Source: Trichostrongylus colubriformis
Lineage: Eukaryota; Nematoda; Chromadorea; Rhabditida; Trichostrongylidae
Direction of reading: 5' to 3'
Length of the DNA: 64,000 nt
Assembly: GCA_963978905.1 (NCBI GenBank)
Contig: OZ022259.1
Span: 52,408,727 to 52,472,726 of the forward strand
Both the position numbers and the translations under genes were made by a program. Positions 10,190 through 22,800 of the stretch are shown here, piece by piece. The notes under the pieces are model-generated. The model searched no databases and had not been told where the DNA came from. It was given only the letters and a program-made list of their open reading frames with translations. How positions within the stretch are numbered: the stretch's first letter is position 1; each line of letters opens with the position of its first letter.

Positions 10190-11995
10190 TCTACAATGCC
10201 GCTCACATCTCTTAAAAAATCGACACCTGGCGACGGATTTATCGATTCAAACCGTCGCTCCGTCATATCTTCGTTTCAAATAGATAAAATGAGAAAATTG
10301 GAAATATTGGACTCGTCTCGATGCGGCGAGTTCAACGAGCTATAAAATGTTGAATTCAGATACGTGGGTTACCAGCTTCTCGGTGAAAGCTGCAATGATT
10401 TCTGTTTTTGCTCTCAGGCAAGACTCCGACTTTTTCGACCCTATATTCACATGCTCAACTGTTGGTCGATAACGTTCCGCGCAAAAATGATTTTTTCAGT
10501 CAATTACTTAAAGTTTCAGAACACTTTTCAACCACCGCTTTTAAGTTTTTGAGCTCACTTCTTCAGACTTGATCGAGTAATTGAAAAATCATTCACCTTT
10601 CACGGACTACTCGTAACGTACTGCAGGAATCATCTTGACTCCCTAATTACAGGCAAAATTACAGGCATGCGCTCCTTCTATGATAAAAGCTTTAACATCA
10701 GTGTACGTTTATTCTGAATGCAGAATTCCCTCTCTCATCGCTAAAACGATAACTTCAAGCAATGTCAATCACATGGTTTTTTAAAAAGCAGATTTTATGC
10801 CTTATACAATAATAGCTATGCTAGAACAATGCTTTGAATCGTGAATTGGGAATTGTGTGAAGACGCGCTGAAAACACACAAATTCACACTGCTGTGTTCA
10901 GAGGGAAAGCTGCTGATCAAGGATGTAAAAATCATCTCACCCAATTCACTCATTCAATCATTTCATTCAAGTCGTGGTGCCAAATTCATTTTTTTTCTGA
11001 AATTTAAGTGTTTTCAGCCCGTCTTCACACGTTCATGTGGCATTAACATCTTTTCCAAATAGACGATTTAAAGCATTGTTCGAGCATAGCTATTATTTTA
11101 TGAAGGCATAGAATCTGCTTTGTGAAATCATTATGTGATTTTCATTGCTAAGGATATCATTTTAGCGATGAGAAAGGGAATTAATCTGCATTCAAAATAA
11201 ACCGTACCTGATGGCTTTATAAAGAAGAAGCGATTGCCTGTTATTGCTATTATTTTATGAAGGCATAGAATCTGCTTTGTGAAATCATTATGTGATTTTC
11301 ATTGCTAAGGATATCATTTTAGCGATGAGAAAGGGAATTAATCTGCATTCAAAATAAACCGTACCTGATGGCTTTATAAAGAAGAAGCGATTGCCTGTTA
11401 TTGCTATTATTTTATGAAGGCATAGAATCTGCTTTGTGAAATCATTATGTGATTTTCATTGCTAAGGATATCATTTTAGCGATGAGAAAGGGAATTAATC
11501 TGCATTCAAAATAAACCGTACCTGATGGCTTTATAAAGAAGAAGCGATTGCCTGTTATTCGGAAACAAGACTATTCTTGCAGTACGCGAAACTAGTCTGT
11601 TAAAGGCGAAAGATTCTTTCAATTACTCAATCAATTTTGACGAAATTAGCTTGGAAACTTCAGAATGTTGTGAAAAGCTCTTGCCGAAAAGTGTTCTGAA
11701 ACTTCAATCAAAGACCTGAAAAAATGATGTCTGTACATGATCGACCAGATCGAATATAGGGTCGAGAAAGTCGGAGTCTTGCCTGAGAGCAAAAACAGAA
11801 ATCATTGCAGCTTTCACCGAGAAGCTGGTAACCCAATTATCTGAATTCAATATTTCATGGGTTGCTGAGCTCGGCGCGTCGGAACGAATCCAATGCTTTA
11901 AAATTTTTTTCTCATTTTGTCCACTCAAATAAAGAAAGATAGTGCGATGGCTTGCGTCGATTGATCCGTCGTCAGGTGTCAATTTTCAAAAAATG
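10190..11995. repeat. Large foldback, unit 1 copy
   Basis: Left end near 10210 (AAAAAATCGACACCTGGCGA) pairs with the right end near 11985 (CGTCAGGTGTCAATTTTC). Long inner stretches such as GGTTACCAGCTTCTCGGTGA at 10368 are mirrored at 11811-11830. Arms are about 800-870 bases, meeting near 10990. Equivalent foldbacks occur at about 26030-27455 and 39085-41015 in the other units, so it predates the triplication. No convincing protein is encoded. Confidence 0.8.
11090..11560 (+). repeat. Three tandem copies of a 157-bp segment
   Basis: AAGGCATAGAATCTG begins at 11103, 11260 and 11417, an exact 157-base period, and the copies look identical by eye. The repeated segment is part of the right foldback arm. 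Units 2 and 3 and the opposite arm have it once or in diverged form, so the expansion is recent and local to unit 1. Confidence 0.9.
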
Positions 11996-13879
11996 TGAGC
12001 AGTATTTTATGTGGCAGGTTTTCAACAGAAAGCCCCTCTCTTCACCTTCCCTAGACTGACAGGAGGAAAAGCTAATGTTAAATGCCATTTCCACTACATC
12101 CCGTGAAATTACAAAAATACCAACTCAAAAGATTCCTCGAACAGTTTTTGACGATTCGAGAAGCGCATTAGACTGAATGCCATTTGTCTTGAATACTCAA
12201 ACACACTCAGTAGGTGGCTCTTTGACATGCGTCACGTTGATAGCTTCTTATTATACAGCCAATGATGGAATGATGTCAAATAGTTTTGCAATATAAATGC
12301 ACCGGAAGGTTACTTTCCGTGACCATTTACGCTTAATGCCGCGTCTGAAAATTTTGATATCCGATGTGTGCAGTAAATCTAACATCACCCCCACTGAGCC
12401 GCCGTCAGCCTTTCCGATTTTGCGAAGTTATGGCACCGCACATTGAAAGCGCGTCGCTGCAAAATCGCAAAATTGCGAAGTCTGACGGCTGACTTACTTC
12501 TAAGTTGTTCACTTGTGAAATAATCATTATAGTGTGCCTTGCAAGTCCCGTACGATACGGAAACGAAACCCTTTACTACATATTACTCAGAAGTTGCATA
12601 TACATTTAATTCAATATGCTGAACGAATATGACATCTATTTTTTGTGCAAACACGGTTTGGCCGCGGAACGGCAACACTCAATCCCATTCCTGACTAAGG
12701 TGGTACTAATCAACCCGACGCTGATCCGTTTTGTGATGGAATTCCAGCAACCGTATACCATTACCCTGAAACCCGTAAGAAGGGAGCACTAGAGCTACAT
12801 ATTTCCTTACCCGCCAATGAAAGATATTTTCAATCGAATCAGTCATAGAGCATTCCTAAGATAGCGGCGGCAACGACCGTTGAATATGAAAGTTCAGCTG
12901 CGTGGTAGTGCAACAGTAATCTGCTTCAAAGGGGGCGAAAACCCTTGAAGCAGATTACGCGTAATCAGACTTGTAACACATCTTTTTAGGCAGATAGATC
13001 CTTGTGCAACTGTCCAAGCTGCACACTTTTTTTGCGACGTCACGGCGCGTCCTCACAGCGCTGAGCTAACTGGAACCTCCCTCCGATCCGCCCACCCCCT
13101 CCACCTTCGCCACACCTGGCATTGGACGGAGCTTTTACAACGTGGCGCTTACGTGGGCCTGTACTTCATGCGATAAGATAAGATAAAGAAGAAATTCCAG
13201 CAGTTAAGGAAACGTTTATACGGGGAAACAAGTGGTATCTCATGCTTTCTCAAAATATTATACCATTCAACGGAAACTGACTCAGTGACTCACTTTCTCG
13301 CGGTAATCTCGTACAAAGCCAGATGCCGGGAGGCCTTATATTTGCCAATTTCGGGGGTGAATTTCGATATTTTCTTTGTCGGTGTATTCCTTAGCACCTC
13401 TAATTTCATGACACAGCGCTTTAACTGATTTAAGGAAATTGTAGAATTCGTCCCCAATACTGGCTGAATACGGACACGTAATCCTCCCCAGAAACCATGT
13501 GAACGTGTTTCTATCACGCCACATCGCCGACTATCGATTAAAGCCACGTGGGTCTATGACACGGGCAGTGATGCGCAGTACTATAACGCGCTCCCTTGCG
13601 GAAATCTTTGCATAAGGTCCTATTAAACGCGTCTTTTCGCCCCACACCTTCTTGTTATCGAAGGCTATGTGTCGCCACACTGCTCGCCGATCCGAACACA
13701 TTCTGTTCAACTGGGTTATGGTCACGCCCTTCCAACTCTTAACAGCAAAAGAAAACTTTTCAACTGTGCGCCTACTCCACAGAAACCTTGATCTGAGCAT
13801 AAAAACTTAAATTACAAATATCATATCATAGCTGGCATAATCCATCATTTCATTTTGAGATTTTTTTTACCTATTGCAG
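11996..13879. other. 5' flank of secreted-protein copy A; no other gene seen
   Basis: Contains a short inverted repeat at about 12390-12505 (CCGTCAGCCTTTCCGATTTT against its inverse) and sequence conserved with 27460-28768 and 41015-42507. Frames are not preserved across copies, so this is treated as non-coding or promoter-side sequence. Core promoter elements could not be assigned. Confidence 0.5.
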
Positions 13880-16800
13880 ATGAAATACATCTGCATCCTG
13901 ATTCTAGCCACTGCACTTGACTGTCGAGGATGTGAACGAAGCATGTATACGCTTCGAAGCATGACCATCACAAAAGGGAAAGATATTGGTAACAATACTT
14001 CAATCAAAACGGCTATCGACGATGTACAAAAATCATTCGCTAATGCTCGCTTATCCCCAAAGTTGAATCCTTTCCGTCCTGGACACATGGTGAGTCCATT
14101 CAAAAATTGACTGGAGCACTGCTGAATTTCAAACGTTCTTCTCCACTATCGAAGCACAATTCTGATAATTCGGTTAGGTATCCTCAAACAGGCAAATGGG
14201 TCGTTTCGCAATTTAAAGTGGTATTTCACAGTGAGGGCGGAGGTGGTGTAGTGACAGGTGGCGCGCACCCCACTCTCATGGTGCTGGGATCAAATCCCGC
14301 ATTAACGCCCGCCCAGGCCAACCAAGCCTTCCATCCCTCCCTCCCTTGGTACCAGAATCGTCTGGGAGGATAAAAGCACTGACTTGTACATCGGCTGGCC
14401 ACCGCAAGTCATAGGCCACATCACATTCACCTGCCATCACGATTCTGAATAGAACTAGAATGTGCGGCGCATCCCAGAAAGGGATTGATTAACGCCAAAA
14501 AACTTTTAAAAACTTTTATTTCACAGTGGGAATGGGAGACACTGAGTAGGTGAAGTCACGCTTCGCGACAATTAGATTGTCGCGACACCTTACCTTATTT
14601 CAACAATAGATACTTGAATATTTGTCCAGGTTGTATCCTATTTGCAACGTCACCGTGCGACATCACGGCACTAAACCCGAGCTAGCTGGGCCCAGGTAGC
14701 TTTGGTGGGCATGGCTAGCGCAGTTTCAAGGGGCGTGTGCAGTTATGACAACGAATGGCTTCGCGGCGTTTCACTCGCGGCGCCACCAGTACGACTTGCG
14801 AATCGATTGCTCTTGTTAGCCCGGCAGGCGTGGCTGCGTCACATCTGCGCTTCCACCCATGTCACACTGCCTCGCTTTAAGGCTGCTATGCCCTGCCACT
14901 GGCACGCGCACCCGCCACGCCGCTCGCCGCGGGCGGCCACGCGATTCGCTGTCATATCCGCACACACCCAGTTTCAAGCGGGCGTAGTGTCGTGATAGCG
15001 CATCGTGGGGAAGAAATCCATTTAATACCACTGAATTTCGAACCTCCTCCACTTAATGCTTTTCATCCCCTCTTATAAGGAGGCGCTGACATATCACTCA
15101 GTAACAACAATGAGTACAAACGCTAAGGCAGTGTTCATAGTTTTGGAATTTGCGTTTTTGCGTTTTTGTGGAAATAGAGTAGATACATATCGATTAGGAA
15201 AACTGCGTTTTTGCGTTTTTGTGGAAATGCGGAATTGTGGAATTTGCGTTTTTGCGTTTTTGTGGAAATGTGGGAAGCGTGGAAGCCACGTGCGCGGTGC
15301 GTGTCATTCCACGCAGCTCATCATTCGCGAGCGGTTGAACGGATGATGATGACCTATTTGTTCTCATTTTCTTGAGTTCGGAAAGAGCTTATATAAATAA
15401 GGATAGAAGGATAAGAGCTTATTTACATTTGATAAATGGTTTTAGTCGACTTTGAAGAGAAACTGCTATTTTCGTGCAGGGATATAGACATAATTTTGTG
15501 AGAAGTACAGTTTCTCTCCAAAATCGAATGTCACACGGTTGTGCTAAGGTGGATTGTCAATTACGATCTAGAACCGATTCAGAAAAAGTCTGCCACTTCC
15601 TTCCCTAAGAATTTCTTACACAAAAGTCAGACATATTTGAAGTCTGTTCAAGATCGTTACTGAAAATTAATCTTAGCACGGGTGTGTTGCAAGAGTTCCG
15701 ATGATTACTGTGGGGTCAGGACACCCATGAGTGGGGTTACTTCACGAGAGGATTGATTTACTACCTATTCAAGATCTTGGCTACGTAGCTGGTCCACTCA
15801 TGTCACGGATAAGCGTCGAAGAATAAAGGCAGATACTCGTAAAGGTAAATATGTAATAAAGATGGAAAACTTGTAATTCAAATAATTAAGTTAGGGCATC
15901 TTCAATTAGATACAAATTCTCACTGAAAGCAGAAACGATCTATGATGAAGGGGGGGGGGGTGGGGGGCTGGTCTGTGACAGCCCGTATTACATCTTTTTA
16001 GTCTCACAAGAATCTTGATTTCATCGTTATTACTCTCCACGCAGCACTGCTGACATGCCCGGCACGCTGTTCGAAACGCTCACGCCACCCAAAGACACAC
16101 TACAGTGTGACAGCAGACGAAAGTCACATATCAAAAACGAATGATCGAGAGTACGAAAGGTGAACGAGAAGGGAAAAACTGTTGAAAAAGCAATGTATAA
16201 GATCAGTCTGTTCCTTCAGTGTAGAAAGTGCTTTGTCATATCATCCACGTTCGCTGACGAAGCACTCGATACGTCTTATCTATTTCCGCATTTCCACAAA
16301 AACGCAAAAACGCAAGTTCCGCAAATCGATACGTATCTAATCTATTGGGTCATTCCATAAGTAGTGTCGTTTTTTTTCAAGCATAAATTTTTCCTATGAA
16401 ATTACAAGTTTTTGCAGCATGTCATATATCTTTTGAAAGAGGATTTCCTGCTCTACGAAATGGCATGTTCAGTTTGTGAGTATGTTAGAATGGGGTCGAT
16501 ATATAGGCTGGCGAAGAGGTAGGTCCAGCCAATAAAAATTGGCCAAACCGGCAATCAATTGAGACGCTACATTTTACTTGAGGAAAATCAGCCAGTCATG
16601 TGTCGCGTACCTAGTCCTGACCTCTTCTGCTATTTCCAATATTTAGTTGATCAAGAAGTCGTGTCGTTCTTTTTCTAAAATTTTTTTTTCGAAGCACCCA
16701 CACTTATTCAAAATGAAATTTTTTCATTCAAACTCCTTGCTTAGAGTTGTTTCATGAACCACTTCGATGAACTTTCTCTGCTGTATCGGAAACATCTTTC

Positions 16801-19800
16801 TAGTTTGTTTTCGGCTGCGATTCAGATTTTGTTTTAATACCATGCGATAGGAGTCCAGTTGACATTTTTCACAATTTATTTTTTCCATGAGAAATTTAAG
16901 GAATCCGGTCAGTGGTATTTTCTTGTTCCTACCCACCACCTGTTCTTAACATTTCACCACTCTTTCAACTGATTAGTTGAGAAAATTTTCTTGCCTTGGT
17001 TCGAAGAATTGTCTGAAATCACTGAGTTGTGGCGGAAAAACTAAATGTGGAAAAAGAGCGACGTGACTTTTTAAGCAACCGACTGGTGCAACTTGCAGAA
17101 GAGGTCGAGCCTAAGTATGGAACACATGAGTGGTTAGTTTTCCTCAAGTAAAATATAGTGTTTCAATTGATTGCCGGTTTGGCCAATTTTTGTCTGTTAG
17201 ACCTACCTCTTCGCCAGCCTCAATGTCGGTGCCTTTCTAACGTACTCAAAAACTAAACATGCCATTTTGTAGAGCAGAAAATTTTCTTCCGAATGATATA
17301 TGATATGCCGCAAAAACTTGTGATTTTATGGCAAGAATTATTGCTTGAAAAAAAACGACACTACTTATGGAATGACCCAATACTTTCCACAAAAACGCAA
17401 AAACGCAAATTCCACGATTCCGCATTTCCACAAAAACGCAAAAACGCGAATTCCGCAGATCGATACGTATCTTATCCCTTTCCGCATTTCCACAAAAACG
17501 CAAATTCCACGATTCCGCATTTCCACAAAAACGCAAAAACGCAAATTCCACACTCTCCTTTCTCTGATCCTCTCGTCTCTTCGTGGCATGGAAATCGATA
17601 CGTATCTAATGCTTTATCCGCATTTCCACAAAAACGCAAAAACGCAAATCGATACGTATCTATTCTTCTTTCCACAAAAACGCAAAAACGCAAATTCCAA
17701 AACTATGAACACTGCCTAATACTCGTCATCACAAACCGAGCTTATTACTATCGTCACCTGCGTATTAAGCGGTCATCTACAACAGTTACCCCAGGAATTC
17801 ACTGCTTTAGCATTGTAAGTCGTGCTCGGAGCGTAGGAATTCCAAAGCCGCTCACCTTTTATGTGGACGGTAGCAGCGAGAGGCACCTGGAGTGCGTTTA
17901 ATGAGGCGTATGAGAAGTTCTAAAAAATTATTTGCAGGATAAGTTAGGTGAAAGAGCAACATTCGGCGTATTTCATTCAAGACAGTGGTGCACGTAACGA
18001 GGTTAGTGGGAAAGCCCTCAAGTGGTTCATCTAAATGAAATCTTGAGGCCTGGAAAGTCTATCTCGGCGGCGTCCCCTGTGAACAGCGCGCCCTTGAACA
18101 ATGAAGAACTTATCCCCCCAGGGCCACCTCAGTAACCCTTATTTAATTTTTGAGCAGAACAAAAGCTATAGGAGTTGCGCCTCCTCCGCCCTGCCATGGT
18201 TCAGCAGATACGCACAGCGTTTCATAATTATAAAGTAACCCCCTAATTTAACGTTTTTAGCAGGCATCACACCGAAATTTTTAGAACCAGTTTTAGCCAC
18301 GTGATGTGCTTCGCGTGTCACATAGCATTGACGAGGAAAGGACTACGCATATGATAATCTGAAGGAGTAATTCATCTATGTGGTCTAGCAGAGAAAGGAC
18401 GAACATTCTTACTAAATTCACACTTATGCGGGTACAGTCATCCATTGGTGTCACTGATTGGTCATAGTGATCGGAGTTGTGCGACTGCACTCCATGATGA
18501 TAAGATCCACCATCCGTTTTCGACTATCTGCTTGCATTATGATAGCTTCCAGGATTGGTGAAAAAAACGGTAATCGCTTTCGTTCGTGAAATTACCCACT
18601 CTTTGGTCCTTGTAGTCCAAACGGCAATGCTCCTCCGACAACCCGACATACCTGCATGTCATCCCCGTGTGCTGACACTCAGTGGACGTCAGCACACCGC
18701 AGAATAACGGTGAGAGTACGAAATATGGGGTGTGTTGCAAGTGTTCCGATTTCTAGAGGTCGGCACCGAATTAGGTCACCGCGCGCGGCGACGCTTCGCG
18801 AATTGTCCGAGTGGTGGCGCGTCCTGCCGTCTAGGCTCTCCCAGATTTGCCTAAGCCTTTGTAGGGAGGAGCTTTGGCACAGCGTGTTTTTACCTGTCTT
18901 TACCTGATTGCAATCCGCCGCGCGACCTGACCTGACCTCAACAGTCGGAACACTTGCACTCCACCCCGAAATATGTGTCTATATAAGTAGGAGGTGCTAT
19001 CATTCGATAACATGGTCTTACAACCAACACCCATCAGCTAGCAGAAGATATTGTCGGCGGAGTCCTCACCACAAAAAAGCCTTCTATACTAATGTTGATG
19101 TCAGTATATTTCGCACTAACATTTCCATTGAGAAATGTTGATGTTTATACCGATTCATAATTATCGGGTTGGTGCACAGGTGTTGCAATATTTACCTAGT
19201 TTCTTGTGGTTTCTGCTCTCGAACTTCACCATGTTTCATTTACTAGAGCATGCTCTGCTGATTTTCCCGAAATGTATACAAGCAGGTCTCGCTATACTGC
19301 TAGCAAGAGTCGGCTCAAATTCATGATTCCATCCATATTTGCTCGCATAATTTATAACGTGTTATCAGGATTCTTAGCAGGGGAATCAGCTGCTATTAAT
19401 ATGCCGCACTCACTATTGATGCCACCTATCATTCTACAGTGTCTCGCTGCTCTATCGGATTTGAATCAGGAGATGCGAATCCTATTGTCCACCCACCCAC
19501 AAGTGATTAGATGGTATCTCCGGAGATTTGAAAGCGATTCCGGCGAATTTGAAGGTCACCATGCTCTAAATAAGTGCAACATCAACTCTACCCATGCAAA
19601 AGCTGGCAGACTATCCCATGGCTTTGAGTGATGGTAAGCAGCTGGGGTACCTTACCATTATGGTCAAACAAGACAGAGGTGTGAATGGCAAGGGAATTTT
19701 CTAATGCTGTACTTCATTGATAAAGGATCTGCAAGTCAATATGGTTGCGTATGGAAGCTGGATATTCCGTGCTAACCATGAGATGGTGCACTATCTGCAA

Positions 19801-22800
19801 AGTAGTGCGAAGTCATCTCTACGTGTACCATTAGCTGTATTTCAGGTCAGATCCATATGCATTAAATTTTCTTGAGAATGCCACAGTCGGAGTTGTAAAA
19901 GCCAGTGGACTACTGTTTGTGCCATCTCCAGAATTAGCTAAAACATGCTTGCAAAAAGCAGCTGATTTCTCTTCCAACATGGCCACGCATACCAGCATGT
20001 TGCAAAGATAACGCGGGAAATTATAATGAGCTGAGCTCTTCAGTTGCGCCTCATCCTGCGTGTTCTCTTATTGTGGTGTGTTCCGACTCATTGTCACGAG
20101 CATTACCTCGGAATGAAGAAGTTTGGTTATCTAATTGAGCTCGAACTGTGTAGTCATGGGTTTCTCGAATGTAGCTTGTGAACTTCTAGACAGAGGGTAT
20201 TGACCAGCCACCCAGTCACATAAGGTAGGTTGTAAAAGACAATGATAACTACTGAGTTTTGGAGTAACAACGTGCTGCAAGGAAAGTCATATGAGTAGCG
20301 AGTCTTACGCACCAGCCTAATGTAAGGTCATCAGGAGAAAGCAGAAGATTTATTAGAATCAAAGGAGCGCGCGAAAAGCTAATAATTTATGGCTCTCTCC
20401 TGTTTGGAAGAGAATCAACAGATCGATTCCCCCCGAATGCAAGCGAAATATCGAAGACCTTGAAATCAATACTGCTCCAGCCCTCGGCAGGTGTCCGCTT
20501 CAGAAATTCTTCATTGCCGTAATGGCGATTATTGGCGTGGTGTCCCAACCCTGATCCCTCGGATCTCGCTCACGTTGAGATAAAGACTACAGACTATGTG
20601 TGGGAGGACTTCTATGTTTCGGAATTGCAATGACAGTTTTATCGAATGACGTACAGTAGCGCTCAAAAGCCTTCGGCGAAATGGTCTTTCACTTGGGTAT
20701 TTCACTTGTAACTTTTTTGCGACTGGACCGATCCAAGAGAAATTTTAGTATGTTGTACTTGCAGACACTGCTTACTAAATATACTTTTTTGATGCTGAAC
20801 GTGTAAGTTACGTGGTTTGGAGTGCAATTTTCGTTTTTGGAGTGCCATCACTATGCTGTCCCGCTGTGCCGCTGTCATCAAAGGTCGTAGTCTTTCTACA
20901 AAATATTAATGTTCTCTGAGACTTGCTCGTTTTGTTTTCTGTAAAGAAAGCCGTTCTTCTTGGTCAAGCCTTTTTCTTTTTTTCTCGATGGTCTTGTTGT
21001 AAATTTTTGTAAAAAACCATAAAAGGAGTCAAGCGGCATTCAAGTAGAAGGAATTGTTGACAATAGGTTCAGGCACCACATATTAAAATTTCATGAAATT
21101 CGATCAAGTAGAAAAAATTTATGACAAGAAAGTGTTTGGCCGAATACTTTTGAGCGCTACTGTATGTGAAGAGCAGAAGCCTCGTGGAAGACGTGAATAT
21201 TACGTCACCGACGGCTTTTTGAAGACAGCAGATATCCTTACGAGATCTTCCAGTAGAAAAAGACCTTAAGCCACCCAAGCACTTCTGCCACCGAAACTGC
21301 CATGGCTGAAGTGGATCGGCTCATTTCGTAGGTCACGTCAGTACCACTTCTGTTAGTCAGGACCGAACGAATTGATCTACTTAGGACGTAGAAATACAAT
21401 CCGAATTTTGGGTATTAGATTATTCGGATACACGGATTAGATGGAATTTACTGTCGTCTGGTCCGTGCTTATAGGGGCATTTCGCGATGATCAGATGACG
21501 ACTTACCTTCTTAAAACAGTAGATTCTTTGGATAACCAGTCAGGCTATACCTTTTTCACGTCGCCTCCGTGCGCCACGGCGCTACACCTGCTCGAACCCA
21601 CTCCGAAGCCACCCACCTGACCCTTATTGGTCAGCTGAGCAAATTGGATGGCGTCGGAAAGGGTTCGAGCAGTTGTAGCGCCGTGATAGCGCACCGTGGC
21701 GACGCCAAAATGGTGCAGCCTGACTAGTTGTCCAAGGATCCACTGTTCTCAAAAAGTGAGTCAACCCCTGTGCTTATCGCGAGGTGTACCTTCAAGTTCA
21801 ACTTCACGCGTCGCCATGGTTTTGAATACAAAGACGAGCAGTTACGTGCGAGTCTTATTCGAGAAGCAGGTGCTGTTAGACAAGCCTCCGGAATTCTTTT
21901 TCCATCAATGGCAGTACTTATGTGGAACCCCGGGCTATCTAAATATATTCGAAAAATTTCGGTGTGTACAGAATCTTCGGATTCTTCTCGCAATGGCTCT
22001 CAGAGTGGGCGCGGTACTACGACAGCATTCGAGCTGGACTTTTCCCTTGCAAAATAGCAGAAACCCTCAAGGTGTTTGGAGATGTATTTGGAAGACATAT
22101 TCACCTCCACAGATCTGTTCCCGAACTTCCCTCCTTTATCACGGTGATCTTATAACTATTAAACGGTGCGTAAATAGAGAAATACTTGTAAGATGAAAAA
22201 CATTACATCGAAATCGAAATATGGGGTTTTTTCCAAAATTTGCTTTCGAGACTAGAAAGGTTCTCAGAGGGCTGCGTGTTCAGAAAACTTGAATTCGGGG
22301 GCACCTTATATTAGGTTGATCGAAAAGTTTTGATAGGGTTTAGATTTTTCTGTTTTATTTTACAACTACAACAATTCTACAACAAACAATGCAAGCTAAT
22401 CAACAACATAATAACCACGTTGGTTATAACATTGTCCTACCTAACGGGCAGATCAGCGATTTCCTTCTCCCAAAACTGGGAGGATTGGGAGTTAAAAAGT
22501 CACCGACCACTTGTTCAAGATGGTCATAGTTGAAGAATTGTTTTCTACTAGGAAAGCCTAGACGGGCCGGAAAGAGGTAGTCTGAAGGGGCAACAGCAGG
22601 TGAATAGGGTGGATGTGGAACCGTGTCCCAACCTAGATCCTCCAATTTTGCACGGGTTGCTTTACCTATGAGAGGGACCCGTGCAAAATGGAGGAGCTGG
22701 GATGGGACACGTTTCCACATCCACCCTACTCACCTGCTGCTGCCCCCTCAGACAACCTCTTGTTCCAGCCCCTCTAGGCTTTCCTAGTAAAAAAACAAAT

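Noticed and set aside
12683..12790. Frame with INPTLIRFVMEFQQPYTI shared in part with 41297-41390
   Set aside because: Only about 25 residues align, then the frames diverge; absent from unit 2; no splice support on the left side.
14235..14320. Functional tRNA gene
   Set aside because: A-box and B-box-like blocks are present, but no acceptor stem or anticodon arm folds; it is the SINE head.
15148..17700. Possible CRISPR-like array of CACAAAAACGCAAAAACGCA blocks
   Set aside because: Spacing is irregular, blocks occur in both orientations within a foldback, and the DNA is eukaryotic.
17293..17901. 202-codon plus-strand frame rich in repeated KTQKRKF-like residues
   Set aside because: Translation of the minisatellite arm; several frames and both strands are open for the same reason.
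21696..22196. 166-codon plus-strand frame in intron 1 of secreted copy A
   Set aside because: Overlaps a MITE end, and the homologous segment of unit 3 (43755-44100) has stops and frame-changing gaps. A second frame (KIAETLKVFGDVFGRHIHLH) looked coding-like but is also broken in unit 3.
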